Part shown: piece after piece, positions 14,693-24,082 of the stretch
How positions within the stretch are numbered: the stretch's first letter is position 1
Layout: each line of letters starts with the position of its first letter
Program-made: the position numbers and the translations under genes
Notes under the pieces: generated by a model
What the model saw: the letters and a program-made list of their open reading frames with translations, nothing else
Told to the model about the DNA's origin: nothing
The model's database searches: none
From: Bacteroidota bacterium
GTDB taxonomy: Bacteria; Bacteroidota; Bacteroidia; NS11-12g; UBA955
DNA length: 41,301 nt
Reading direction: 5' to 3'
NCBI GenBank assembly: GCA_024103355.1
Contig: JAGFIU010000017.1
Coordinates: forward strand, 1 to 41,301

Positions 14693-16876
14693 ATGGCAAA
14701 AAACAAATCAATCCCTGAACATTCCTCAGATCCTAAGACCAACACACAGAACATCAATTACAATCAGATTTCTTCATATTTTGGGATGAATGTTTTTGCC
14801 GGTAAAAACGCAAAAAAATACCTCTCATCACAGGTTATTAAAGAATTAGAAAAGGTAGCCCGAAGCGGAGAACATCTTTCTCGCAAAATGGCAGATGAAA
14901 TTGCCGAAGGGATGAAGAAATGGGCAATGAGTCGAGGGGTCACACATTACACACATTGGTTTCATCCGCTCAGAGGGACAACTGCCGAAAAACATGATGC
15001 GTTTTTTGAACCTACAGGATTTGATTCCGGGATTGAAGTCTTCTCTGGCAAATCCCTTGTTCAGCAAGAACCCGATGCATCAAGTTTCCCGAATGGTGGG
15101 ATGAGAAATACTTTTGAGGCAAGAGGATATTCAGCATGGGATCCCTCATCTCCTGCTTTTATTATTGAAAAAGCATCCGGGAAAACCCTTTGTATTCCTA
15201 CTGTTTTTGTTTCATACACCGGTCAGGCATTGGATTACAAAACTCCGATGTTGCGCTCGGCAAAATTCTTACAAGATACTGCAACTCAAGTTTGCAACTT
15301 GTTTGACAAGAAAGTAAAACACACCAATATTTCGCTTGGAATCGAACAAGAATACTTTGTAGTTGATTATAAACTCTATCGCAAACGCCAAGATCTGATG
15401 CTGGCAGGAAGGACATTGCTCGGACATGCTCCTGCCAAAGGACAACAGTTGGAAGACCACTATTTCGGCAGCATTCCCGAAAGAGTATTCGAGTTTATGA
15501 CAGCATTGGAAAAAGAAGCATTGAAACTCGGAATTCCTCTGAAAACAAGACACAACGAAGTTGCTCCTTGTCAGTACGAATGTGCACCCATGTTCGAAAC
15601 TATTAACCTTGCCATTGACCACAACTCTTTGTTAATGGATTTGATGGAATCAATAAGCGAAAAATATAACCTCAAAGTACTGTTGCACGAAAAACCTTTC
15701 AAAGGAGTCAACGGAAGCGGTAAACACAACAATTGGTCTTTGATTACAGACACCGGTGTTAATCTACTTTCTCCGGGCTCCACTCCTATTGAGAACCTTC
15801 AATTTTTAACTTTCTTTATCAACACCATTAAAGCCATACATGACCATGGTTCATTACTCAGAGCAAGTATCGGAACTGCCAGCAATGACCATCGATTGGG
15901 GGCAAATGAAGCACCTCCTGCAATTATGTCTGTGTTTATCGGCAGTTTCTTGAGCAAAATATTAGATGATTTTGAAAAAGAAAAATCAAACAAAACAAAG
16001 GGGAGCGCTGATGAGAAAACATTGAACATCCCTCATATCCCTCCAATTTTACAAGACAATACCGACCGAAACAGAACCTCTCCTTTTGCTTTTACCGGTA
16101 ATAAATTTGAGTTACGTGCCGTGGGTTCTTCCGATAATTGTTCATCTTCAATGGTTGTACTCAACACCATTGTCGGAAATCAACTTAAAGAATTTTTGAA
16201 AGAGGTGAATACACTTCATAAAAGCGGTAATTCAAAAGAAAAAGCGATTCAACAAGTTTTGCGAAGCTATATCAAAAAATCTTCTAAAGTTATTTTTGAA
16301 GGAAACGGCTATAGTCAGGAATGGGAAAAAGAAGCAAAAAAGCGTGGCTTGGAGAATGTAAAAACCACTCCTCATGCTCTGACTAAGTATTTAGATGCTA
16401 AATCAAAGAAAGTTTTTATAGACAACGGGATATTGTCAGATGAAGAAATTGAAGCACGAACCGATATTCGCTACGAAAGTTATGCGCTGAAATTACAAAT
16501 TGAAGGCAGGGTATTAGCAGACATGGTCAAAACCAATATTATTCCACCTGCCATTGAGTTTCACACACGTGTTTTGGAAAATCTTAAATTACAAAAAGAC
16601 TTGGGGATAAAATCAAGCCAATATACCTTGACTTTGGAGTTGGCCAACAAAATTGGCTACTATATTCAGCAAGTTCAACACTTTACAAAGCTGATGGTTG
16701 ATGAAAGGAAAAAAGCCAATCTTATTGAATCCCATGCAGAGAAAGCTCTTGCATATTGTGAAAACGTCTTACCTCTGTTTGATAACATTCGCTATCAGGC
16801 AGATAAGTTAGAAAGGTTGGTGGACGACAATTTGTGGCAAATACCAAAATACAGAGAATTATTATTTATAAAATAA
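14693..16876 (+). CDS. glnN: Glutamine synthetase type III
   Basis: 727 residues, matching GSIII (about 700-730), far longer than GSI or GSII. It joins ammonia to glutamate using ATP. GSIII-specific features are the long N-terminal region with H-W-F-H-P-L-R-G-T-T-A-E-K-H (about 82-96), E-Q-E-Y-F in the first metal-binding motif, the H332-E-K-P-F-K-G-V-N-G-S-G-K-H-N-N-W segment, and R459-N-R-T-S-P-F-A-F-T-G-N-K-F-E-L-R. GSIII is the usual ammonia-assimilating enzyme of Bacteroidota and forms dodecamers. The 496-bp upstream region could carry control elements. msrA follows after 9 bp and may be on the same transcript. Confidence 0.97.
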   Translation: MAKNKSIPEHSSDPKTNTQNINYNQISSYFGMNVFAGKNAKKYLSSQVIKELEKVARSGEHLSRKMADEIAEGMKKWAMSRGVTHYTHWFHPLRGTTAEKHDAFFEPTGFDSGIEVFSGKSLVQQEPDASSFPNGGMRNTFEARGYSAWDPSSPAFIIEKASGKTLCIPTVFVSYTGQALDYKTPMLRSAKFLQDTATQVCNLFDKKVKHTNISLGIEQEYFVVDYKLYRKRQDLMLAGRTLLGHAPAKGQQLEDHYFGSIPERVFEFMTALEKEALKLGIPLKTRHNEVAPCQYECAPMFETINLAIDHNSLLMDLMESISEKYNLKVLLHEKPFKGVNGSGKHNNWSLITDTGVNLLSPGSTPIENLQFLTFFINTIKAIHDHGSLLRASIGTASNDHRLGANEAPPAIMSVFIGSFLSKILDDFEKEKSNKTKGSADEKTLNIPHIPPILQDNTDRNRTSPFAFTGNKFELRAVGSSDNCSSSMVVLNTIVGNQLKEFLKEVNTLHKSGNSKEKAIQQVLRSYIKKSSKVIFEGNGYSQEWEKEAKKRGLENVKTTPHALTKYLDAKSKKVFIDNGILSDEEIEARTDIRYESYALKLQIEGRVLADMVKTNIIPPAIEFHTRVLENLKLQKDLGIKSSQYTLTLELANKIGYYIQQVQHFTKLMVDERKKANLIESHAEKALAYCENVLPLFDNIRYQADKLERLVDDNLWQIPKYRELLFIK

Positions 16877-16885
16877 AAAATTAAA

Positions 16886-17419
16886 ATGGGCCTAGACACG
16901 ATTGTACTTGGTGGTGGGTGTTTTTGGTGTACCGAATCTGTTTTTTCACAAATTAAAGGGGTTGAAAAAGTAGAATCCGGATACTCTGGCGGACATGTAA
17001 AAAATCCGACATACAAGGAAGTGTGTACCGGAATGACCGGACACGTTGAAGTTATCAAGGTATGGTTCAACCCTGAGTTGATAACTCTTGAGACCCTATT
17101 CTCAGTATTTTTTACAACTCACAACCCCACAACCATTGACAGACAAGGAAATGATATTGGAACGCAATATAGAAGCGTAATTTTTTATGCTGATGAAAAC
17201 CAACGTCAAATTGCTCAAAAAGTAATGAACGAAATTGCTATGCAAAAGATTTATGAAAACCCCATTGTAACTGAAATTTCACCACTTATCAATTTTTATC
17301 GTTCGGAGGAATATCACCATAATTATTTTAAAAACAATCCACACGAACCGTATTGTGAATCAGTTATCAATCCAAAGGTTACTAAGTTCAGAGCGCATTA
17401 TAAGGACATTTTAAAATAA
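16886..17419 (+). CDS. msrA: Peptide-methionine (S)-S-oxide reductase MsrA
   Basis: 177 residues, normal for a single-domain MsrA. It repairs oxidised methionine (the S form) in proteins. The catalytic G-G-G-C-F-W-C-T-E motif is at residues about 9-17, followed by E-S-G-Y-S-G-G, Y-K-E-V-C-T-G-M-T-G-H-V-E-V and Q-G-N-D-I-G-T-Q-Y-R-S, all family hallmarks, and a Y-H-H-N-Y-F region. A further cysteine at P-Y-C-E-S in the C-terminal part could serve as resolving residue. There is no signal peptide, so it acts in the cytosol. It lies 9 bp after glnN; functional linkage to nitrogen metabolism is not evident. Confidence 0.96.
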   Translation: MGLDTIVLGGGCFWCTESVFSQIKGVEKVESGYSGGHVKNPTYKEVCTGMTGHVEVIKVWFNPELITLETLFSVFFTTHNPTTIDRQGNDIGTQYRSVIFYADENQRQIAQKVMNEIAMQKIYENPIVTEISPLINFYRSEEYHHNYFKNNPHEPYCESVINPKVTKFRAHYKDILK

Positions 17420-17510
17420 TAATTATCGCTTCTGCGTTCAATGTCTTGTTATCTCTCCATTACTTAATAGGAAGACACTCATTCCAAAATCTTTCAATGT
17501 AAAAATAGTT

Positions 17511-17518
17511 TAGATTTG
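17511..17518 (+). promoter_or_regulatory. -7 promoter element for recR
   Basis: TAGATTTG, a full TAnnTTTG match, ends 23 nt before the recR ATG at 17542. Confidence 0.5.
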
Positions 17519-17541
17519 CAAAGCATAGCAATCAATACTGA

Positions 17542-18147
17542 ATGGCATATTCATCCAAAACGATAGAACAAGCAGTCGAATATCTTTCAAAATTCCCCGG
17601 TATTGGCAGCAAAAGTGCTCTAAGAATGGTGCTGTATCTTGCAAAGCGACCCGAACATGAAGTTTTTGGAATGGCAGAAGCAATCAAATCCATCAAAACC
17701 AAATTACAAGTTTGTTCAGAATGTGGCAACCTCTCTGACAGTCCACTATGCAGTATTTGCGCTTCTCCTGCCCGAGTCAAACAACTGCTATGCGTTGTAG
17801 AAGATTTCAAGGATGTTTTGGCGGTAGAAAACACAGCACAATTCAAAGGGTTATACCATGTCTTGGGAGGATTGATATCTCCTATAGACGGTGTAGGTCC
17901 TGAAGATTTGAATATACCCAAACTTTTTGAACGAATTAAAACCAATCATATCAATGAAGTTGTGTTTGCCTTGAGTGCAAACATGGAAGGAGACACAACT
18001 ACTTATTATCTAAGCAAAAAAATCAAAGAAATGGGAATTGCTGTCAGCACAATTTCACGAGGAATTTCCGTGGGTTCCGACTTAGAGTTTACCGATGAAA
18101 TCACTCTCGGACGTTCTATCATAAACAGAGTCCCTTACGAATTATAA
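17542..18147 (+). CDS. recR: Recombination mediator RecR
   Basis: 201 residues, normal length. RecR works with RecO and RecF to load RecA on gapped single-stranded DNA. The order is typical: helix-hairpin-helix near the N terminus (L-S-K-F-P-G-I-G-S-K-S-A), a four-cysteine zinc finger C-S-E-C...C-S-I-C (about residues 56-72), and a Toprim domain with V-V-E-D-F-K-D-V, L-G-G-L-I-S-P-I-D-G-V-G-P and S-A-N-M-E-G-D-T-T-T-Y-Y. The next gene starts 9 bp after the stop, so a GT2 glycosyltransferase is probably co-transcribed from this promoter. The dnaX or ybaB genes that neighbour recR in many bacteria are absent. Confidence 0.97.
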   Translation: MAYSSKTIEQAVEYLSKFPGIGSKSALRMVLYLAKRPEHEVFGMAEAIKSIKTKLQVCSECGNLSDSPLCSICASPARVKQLLCVVEDFKDVLAVENTAQFKGLYHVLGGLISPIDGVGPEDLNIPKLFERIKTNHINEVVFALSANMEGDTTTYYLSKKIKEMGIAVSTISRGISVGSDLEFTDEITLGRSIINRVPYEL

Positions 18148-18156
18148 TAACAGCCG

Positions 18157-20082
18157 ATGAGCGACCTGAGTGTAATCATAGTCAGTTACAATGTTCGCAG
18201 ATTTCTGGAACAAGCAATCCTTTCAATCCAAAAATCAATAGGAGACATAGAAATTGAAATAATTGTGGTTGACAATGCCTCATCTGATGACAGTTCCAAT
18301 ATTGTTCGCGAGAAATACCCTCAAGTAAAATTGATTGAAAACAAAGACAATCAGGGATTTTCAAAAGCCAACAATCAGGGAATAAAAATAAGCACAGGCA
18401 AATATATTTTGCTGCTCAACCCCGATACAGTCCTTGCTGAAGATACACTCAAGAAATGCTATGATTTTATGGAAAACACTCCTGATTGCGGTGCTTTGGG
18501 AGTAAGGATGATTGATGGGAGCGGAACTTTTTTGCCGGAGAGCAAAAGAGGATTACCCACTCCAAAGGTTTCATTTTATAAAATATTCGGGCTTGCATCT
18601 TTGTTCCCAAAATCAAAAAAGTTTGGGGCTTATCATCTCAAATACTTAAACGAATTCGAAACCCATCCGATTGATGTACTATCCGGAGCTTTTATGTTTA
18701 TGAGAAAAGAGGCTTTAGACAAATCCGGATTATTGGATGAAACCTTCTTTATGTATGGAGAAGATATTGACTTGAGTTATCGTATTACTTTAGCAGGATA
18801 TAAAAACTATTATTTTCCGGAAACTTCTATTATCCACTACAAAGGCGAAAGCACAAAGAAAAACAGTCTTCATTATGTTAGAGTATTTTATCAAGCAATG
18901 ATCATCTTTGCTGAAAAACATTTTGGTGTCAAATCGGGGAAAATTTTTGGTCAACTAATTTATCTTGCAGTCTATTTGCGCGCTTTTGCTGCATTGCTAA
19001 AACGGTTTGTTATCAAAGGCTTTCCTGTTTTTGTTGAATACATTTTACTCTATCTATCCTATTTCGCGGTGACCCGGTATTGGGAAGAATACAATAAGTG
19101 GGTAGAGGGTGGTGCTTATCCTCAAGAATACTTCGTTTATCATTTAAGTGCATATTCTCTTATTCTGATTATAGGTTTATTGTTGGGAGGAGCATACAAG
19201 AGATACTTTTCGGGTAATAATCTTTGGAGAGGATTCTTTATTGCCTCATCCTTGCTGGTTATTTTCTATGCTTTTCTACCGGAAACACTCCGCTATTCAA
19301 GAGCTATTCTCCTTTTAGGAGCATTTTTAGGGTTGAGTATTCTCGCTATTTATCGTTCCGTTTTAAATTTTATAAAAAACCAGTCTTTCTCTTTAGGGAG
19401 CAGCAAAGGAAAGAGAATTCTTGCGGTAGGTAAACCACATTCCATTGAAAAGGTAAGAGAAATTGTTGCAGGAAGTAGTCTCCATGCCGAAATCATAGGC
19501 AGCACAATTTTCTCAAATGACACAAACGAAATAACACTGTCAAACTACAACGATTTTTATAAAATTGATGAGATTGTTTTGTGTTCAGGCGATTTGTCTA
19601 ATAAACAAATCATTGAATGGCTATGCAAACCATATTTTTCCGGTGTTGAAATCAAAATTCTACCTGAGGGTTCAAATTTTATCATAGGAAGCAGCAATAA
19701 AAACAAGACGGGAGATTTTTATTCTACAGAAAAAATTTTAAAACTTGGAAGCCCCGGCACTTTGCTAAATAAAAGAATATTTGACATCTTCAGTTCCATT
19801 GTGATCATTCCGCTCATGATTCTGACATTAAACAGAAAAAAGAAGGTTTGGAGCAATTGGTTGAACGTTATTTTAGGAAAAAAAACATGGATTGGATATA
19901 ATCATTCAGAGGACTATGCACAACTTCCGGCTATTAAAGAAAGTGTCTTTGAACTAAAAGAATCACTTGCGGAAAACCATAATTTAAGTAGTTATTTTGT
20001 AAAAGAAATGAACCAATTCTATGCACAAAATTACTCATGGAAAACCGATTTAGATTTGTTTGGCAAATGCTTATTTAGGTAG
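18157..20082 (+). CDS. GT2 glycosyltransferase fused to a degenerate sugar-phosphate transferase-like domain
   Basis: 641 residues. Residues 1 to about 235 are a GT-A family 2 domain: S-V-I-I-V-S-Y-N, V-D-N-A-S-S-D, L-L-L-N-P-D-T (the DxD-like metal site), G-A-F-M-F and D-I-D-L-S-Y-R. Hydrophobic segments at about 295-310, 335-357 and 362-410 follow. Then comes a Rossmann-like part (about 418-530; K-R-I-L-A-V-G-K-P) like the CoA_binding_3 region of WbaP/WcaJ-type phosphoglycosyl transferases, and L-L-N-K-R-I-F-D-I-F-S-S-I-V-I-I-P-L, typical of their membrane helix. The catalytic stretch usually found after that helix is missing: the chain goes directly to N-V-I-L-G-K-K-T-W-I-G-Y and a C-terminal N-Y-S-W-K-T-D-L-D-L-F. 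The GT2 domain should be active; the second domain looks like a pseudo-enzyme. Confidence 0.82.
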   Translation: MSDLSVIIVSYNVRRFLEQAILSIQKSIGDIEIEIIVVDNASSDDSSNIVREKYPQVKLIENKDNQGFSKANNQGIKISTGKYILLLNPDTVLAEDTLKKCYDFMENTPDCGALGVRMIDGSGTFLPESKRGLPTPKVSFYKIFGLASLFPKSKKFGAYHLKYLNEFETHPIDVLSGAFMFMRKEALDKSGLLDETFFMYGEDIDLSYRITLAGYKNYYFPETSIIHYKGESTKKNSLHYVRVFYQAMIIFAEKHFGVKSGKIFGQLIYLAVYLRAFAALLKRFVIKGFPVFVEYILLYLSYFAVTRYWEEYNKWVEGGAYPQEYFVYHLSAYSLILIIGLLLGGAYKRYFSGNNLWRGFFIASSLLVIFYAFLPETLRYSRAILLLGAFLGLSILAIYRSVLNFIKNQSFSLGSSKGKRILAVGKPHSIEKVREIVAGSSLHAEIIGSTIFSNDTNEITLSNYNDFYKIDEIVLCSGDLSNKQIIEWLCKPYFSGVEIKILPEGSNFIIGSSNKNKTGDFYSTEKILKLGSPGTLLNKRIFDIFSSIVIIPLMILTLNRKKKVWSNWLNVILGKKTWIGYNHSEDYAQLPAIKESVFELKESLAENHNLSSYFVKEMNQFYAQNYSWKTDLDLFGKCLFR

Positions 20083-20126
20083 TTTCGCTATAATTCGCTA
20101 TAAAGTGAATTAAATAAATCAAAATA

Positions 20127-20160
20127 TTTGGTATTTTATAGATTATATATTATACCTTAG
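20127..20160 (+). promoter_or_regulatory. Promoter for the T9SS PKD protein
   Basis: TTTG (20127-20130), 22 bp, then TACCTTAG (20153-20160), one base off TAnnTTTG, 25 nt before the ATG at 20186. Confidence 0.45.
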
Positions 20161-20185
20161 CACCCCAAATTAAAACAATTGTGCT

Positions 20186-23100
20186 ATGAAAAAGATTTTT
20201 ACCCTTCTTTGCGTATTCGCCCTTGGAATATTTGGCGTATATGCCCAAACAGTACTATTATCTGAAGATTTTAGTGTGTCTTCAGATACAACTCCACCTT
20301 CAGGTTGGGACAATGTTCAATACTATACTTCAAGCCCAACTACCGACTATTGGCATTTTGACAATCCCGGAAGTCGTAGCCCCTCAGGTGGTTTCTCAGG
20401 CAAATTTGCCATTTATGATAGCGATAACTACTCCAATAATGGTGCTCTTGAAGATATTGGATTAGAAACTCCTACATTTTCAACCATAGGTTATGACTCT
20501 TTATTTATCAGTTTTGACTTTGCTACTGAACCCTCACTAACCAATAGAACATCAATATATATTGATGTTTTTGATGGTGAGTTTTGGAAAACGGCAAAAG
20601 CATATATTGATACAACAACCTCAGGCCAAAGAGACACCTTTGACATTTCATCACTTGCAAGGAATGATTGTAATATCAAAATCAGATTCAGATATTATTG
20701 CCAGAGTGGTGGTTGGTTTGCAGTTGACAACATCAAGGTATATTCTCCAAACTCAGCAGTATCGACCAATGTACAGCTTATTTCAATGACAAGACCATTG
20801 CCAACAGCATGTGCAGATCCTTTTGCCCAAGTAAATCTCAGAGTAAAAAATGCCGGTATTATTCCTGCATCAAACATTCCATTCTACGTTGATATTGATG
20901 ACGGCAACTATACCCAGCATTATACATATACCTTTACCTCTACTTTATCTCAATGTGCTGATACAGTAATTATCCTTCCAGACACAATCAATGTTGCATA
21001 TGATTCGGCATTCGATTTTACAATATATTCTGCATTGTCTGGAGACAATATCAAAATTAATTCTGACACAATCTATATAAAGGACTTTAAAAACTTGCCT
21101 TCTCCGCTCTTTTACCCCGATATTGATTCCTCTTTCTGTGGTCATCTTTCTATGATTGACTCTATTCCCATTTCAGGTAACCAAACAGCAAAATGGTACA
21201 AGAGCCTGAGCGACTCATTACCCATCTATATTGGTCCAAAAATTAATTTAGGAATCCTGAGCAAAGACAGCATTCTCTATTTAGAAACCGGTTTTAAAGA
21301 AGATTTTAGATATCCTTCAAACAGTTCTGCTCCTCTACCTAGCAGTGCTGCTTTTGCCCCTCCAACAATCTCGGGAAGTTATATTGATATCACAGCCAAA
21401 ACAGATATTTATGTAGACTCGCTCGAAGTAGTAGTGAGGACCGACTGTATGTGGAAATATGAAATCTACACTACGAACGGCTCTTATGTCCCACAAATAC
21501 AGAATTTTAGTGCATGGACTCTAGCCTATAAGGGAAAAGATTCCGTCTATGCTTCAAGAAGAAATAAAATCTATATCGGTGGTATAAAAATTAAAAGAGG
21601 TGAAACCATTGGTTTCCACATCTTTGACGGAGGCGATTCAGCAACATCAAGTGGGGTCGGATTGTCAGTAGGAGGAGGAACTCCAATAATTTACGACAAC
21701 CCACAAATTAAAACTTATGCTAGCCACTACACACAACAATCTGCCGGGAGTCCCGGTACAGTTATACAGGTTTTGAGTGCATACGGTTATCATACCAATG
21801 TGTATTACAGAGTAGAGTGTCCCGGAAGTTTTAGTAAAAGGACTTATAGAAAACCCGTTGACCTACCTGAAACCAAAATACAATCTGTAGCGCCATTTGA
21901 CGGTAAATCAGGATTACACAGAGATACAATCATGAGTCGTAAACCAATGATTTATGAAATGGAAGCACCTAAGGGCTACTCTAACAGCGACTTCGGAACA
22001 AAATGGGTAGTTACCGGGTTAGATTTTGAAACTGTTAATGGCACACCGGTTCCTGCTGCTCACTATAGTATCACAAATAATCCTCCATCACCGGGGAACA
22101 ACCTAAGACTCACTTATACTCCAACTGAGGATTGGGTTGATTCTTTAGTAAACATTAGTGTTGCTATTAAAAACACAGATATCTACCCCTATTGTGACAC
22201 TGTGATAAATCGCCAAATATTAGTTACGGCAAGGCCGGAAATCAATATATCCTATGTTGCCGCATGTCAAAATAATCAAACAATATTTAGTAACCTCTCC
22301 ACTATATCTCACGGAAGTGTCTCTTACTTTTGGGACTTTGATAATGGTGAAACATCTATATTAACAAATCCAATAGTGGTATTTAAAAATTATGGAAGTT
22401 TTGACGTCAAACTTACCATTACAAATAATTATAACTTACAAGTTGATACAACATTTACGGTTACAATCAAGGAAAAACCTAATGTCTTATTTACTTCTGA
22501 CAATAATCTATGTGCAGGCTTAGATGTTCACACAAAAAATAATTCAATATATAATTCCGGTAGCTCCACCTATCTATGGAAGTTCGGTGATGGAAGGAGT
22601 TTTAGTACTAAAGAGCCTATAATCAAATATAACAAAGGTGGCGTTTATCCGCTGCGACTCATTGTTTACGGAGATAATGGTTGCTCAGATTCATTAACCC
22701 AGCCGGTTAATATCTATTTTTCACCCGCTGCTGACTTTATGGTTAGCTCTGACACAATTTGTATAGGAGAAATTATTACCTTCGACAACACAACAATACT
22801 TGATTCCGGCACTTTCTTTTCTAATTGGAAATTTGGTAACGCAGGAACATCTTCTGCAAAAAGTCCGCAGTTCTCCTTCGCTAATGGGGGAACATACAAC
22901 GTCAAACTTCTTGTTTACACTCCCTTAGGGTGCAGAGATTCAATAAACAAAAATATCGAGATTTATAATTCTCCAAATGTTGATTTCTCAATCTTAGGTA
23001 ACTGTTCAGACAAACCAATCCAATTAATTAATAATTCATCCATTAGCAATGACACTATAGCTTCTTATGTCTGGGACTTAAATTTTGAATCTCAATCAAG

Positions 23101-23983
23101 TGACAAAAACACAAGCTATATATCTTCAACACCCGGAGTAAAAACCTTTATACTAACAGTAAAAACCAATAAAGGTTGTGTAAGTTCATTGAGTAAAACC
23201 CAAACTGTTTCTCAATCCGCTAAAGCAAAATTTGATTCAGATGATAAAGGTTGTGCAGGAAAGATGATTACATTTACAAATACTACTAGTCCGGTACCCG
23301 GTACCATTAACTACAAATGGAATTTTGGTGATGGGGATTCAATGACGTTGAAGAACGCCAATCACACTTATTCAAATACTACCGGTCAAAACTTCAATGT
23401 AGCATTGATTACCAACGTAAATGGAAATTGTCCGGATACAGCTACTAAACAAATTTATATTGGTGAAATGGCAGTCTGCAGTTTTAACATTGAAAATGAT
23501 TATCTCCCTGGACATAGAGCATATAAATTTGTACCCGATCGCAATCATTATGTTACCTATGATTGGGATTTTGGTGATGGTACAACATCGAATGAAGTGA
23601 GTCCTATTCACCAATATACGCAGGACGGAAATTATTCTATTGAACTTCATGCCGTAACTGCAGATAATTGTGAATGTACACTTATCCAAAACAAATCTGT
23701 TGTTAATTTAGGGGTCAATCAATTTGATAATAATGCTTTTATTAGGTCTTACCCAAATCCTGCTTCAGATATTATTCATATTGAGTATACTGTTCCTCAA
23801 GGTATTCATACTATGAACATTGTTGATTATACCGGAAAACAAGTAAAGATGCTAGAACTAGGTAAAAACAACATTTCCGGTGATTTTTACATTAGTGTGG
23901 CCGACCTTGCAAGCGGGGTTTATTTTATTAAAGCAGAAACTAATAATGGAATTATGATAAGCAGATTTGTAATAAGTAAATAA
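20186..23983 (+). CDS. Large secreted PKD-repeat protein with T9SS type A sorting domain
   Basis: 1265 residues. The signal peptide ends at about A-Q (residue 21). Residues 25-190 form a jelly-roll domain like the choice-of-anchor J/MAM-like family (S-E-D-F-S..G-W; W-F-A-V-D-N-I-K-V). About 195-300 looks CARDB-like, followed by Ig-like modules. Six PKD-type domains begin near 684, 765, 846, 929, 1011 and 1095, most with a Y-x-W-(D/N/K)-F-G-(D/N)-G turn and paired cysteines. The last 78 residues (from about 1188) are a type A T9SS sorting domain: S-Y-P-N-P-A-S-D, then G-K-Q-V, L-A-S-G-V-Y-F-I-K and a final R-F-V-I-S-K. It should cross the inner membrane by Sec and the outer membrane by T9SS, and be anchored or released at the surface. 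Adhesion is a guess. Confidence 0.92.
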   Translation: MKKIFTLLCVFALGIFGVYAQTVLLSEDFSVSSDTTPPSGWDNVQYYTSSPTTDYWHFDNPGSRSPSGGFSGKFAIYDSDNYSNNGALEDIGLETPTFSTIGYDSLFISFDFATEPSLTNRTSIYIDVFDGEFWKTAKAYIDTTTSGQRDTFDISSLARNDCNIKIRFRYYCQSGGWFAVDNIKVYSPNSAVSTNVQLISMTRPLPTACADPFAQVNLRVKNAGIIPASNIPFYVDIDDGNYTQHYTYTFTSTLSQCADTVIILPDTINVAYDSAFDFTIYSALSGDNIKINSDTIYIKDFKNLPSPLFYPDIDSSFCGHLSMIDSIPISGNQTAKWYKSLSDSLPIYIGPKINLGILSKDSILYLETGFKEDFRYPSNSSAPLPSSAAFAPPTISGSYIDITAKTDIYVDSLEVVVRTDCMWKYEIYTTNGSYVPQIQNFSAWTLAYKGKDSVYASRRNKIYIGGIKIKRGETIGFHIFDGGDSATSSGVGLSVGGGTPIIYDNPQIKTYASHYTQQSAGSPGTVIQVLSAYGYHTNVYYRVECPGSFSKRTYRKPVDLPETKIQSVAPFDGKSGLHRDTIMSRKPMIYEMEAPKGYSNSDFGTKWVVTGLDFETVNGTPVPAAHYSITNNPPSPGNNLRLTYTPTEDWVDSLVNISVAIKNTDIYPYCDTVINRQILVTARPEINISYVAACQNNQTIFSNLSTISHGSVSYFWDFDNGETSILTNPIVVFKNYGSFDVKLTITNNYNLQVDTTFTVTIKEKPNVLFTSDNNLCAGLDVHTKNNSIYNSGSSTYLWKFGDGRSFSTKEPIIKYNKGGVYPLRLIVYGDNGCSDSLTQPVNIYFSPAADFMVSSDTICIGEIITFDNTTILDSGTFFSNWKFGNAGTSSAKSPQFSFANGGTYNVKLLVYTPLGCRDSINKNIEIYNSPNVDFSILGNCSDKPIQLINNSSISNDTIASYVWDLNFESQSSDKNTSYISSTPGVKTFILTVKTNKGCVSSLSKTQTVSQSAKAKFDSDDKGCAGKMITFTNTTSPVPGTINYKWNFGDGDSMTLKNANHTYSNTTGQNFNVALITNVNGNCPDTATKQIYIGEMAVCSFNIENDYLPGHRAYKFVPDRNHYVTYDWDFGDGTTSNEVSPIHQYTQDGNYSIELHAVTADNCECTLIQNKSVVNLGVNQFDNNAFIRSYPNPASDIIHIEYTVPQGIHTMNIVDYTGKQVKMLELGKNNISGDFYISVADLASGVYFIKAETNNGIMISRFVISK

Positions 23984-24006
23984 TCCAATTCAATTGTTCT
24001 TTTGTC

Positions 24007-24041
24007 AAAAAAGGGTTCTGAATAATCAGAACCCTTTTTTT
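24007..24041 (+). terminator. Strong intrinsic terminator
   Basis: GGGTTCTGA, loop ATAA, TCAGAACCC (24013-24034) with A residues before and a run of seven T after. It ends the PKD-protein transcript. The A and T runs extend the stem, and it could also work in the other direction. Confidence 0.93.
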
Positions 24042-24070
24042 ATATGCTCTATTTGATACTAAATATAGTT

Positions 24071-24078
24071 TATCTTTG
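24071..24078 (+). promoter_or_regulatory. -7 promoter element of the metal-handling operon
   Basis: TATCTTTG, a full TAnnTTTG match, with TTTG at 24052-24055 (15 bp upstream, shorter than usual). Only 4 nt separate it from the ATG at 24083, so the message should start at the start codon, without a leader. It also rules out the longer frame beginning at 24044. Confidence 0.55.
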
Positions 24079-24082
24079 CAGT

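Noticed and set aside
15269-15622. Antisense open frame inside glnN
   Set aside because: Overlaps conserved GSIII coding sequence and has no independent support.
17532-17945. Antisense open frame over recR (137 codons)
   Set aside because: It lies fully across the conserved recR coding sequence and has no recognisable features.
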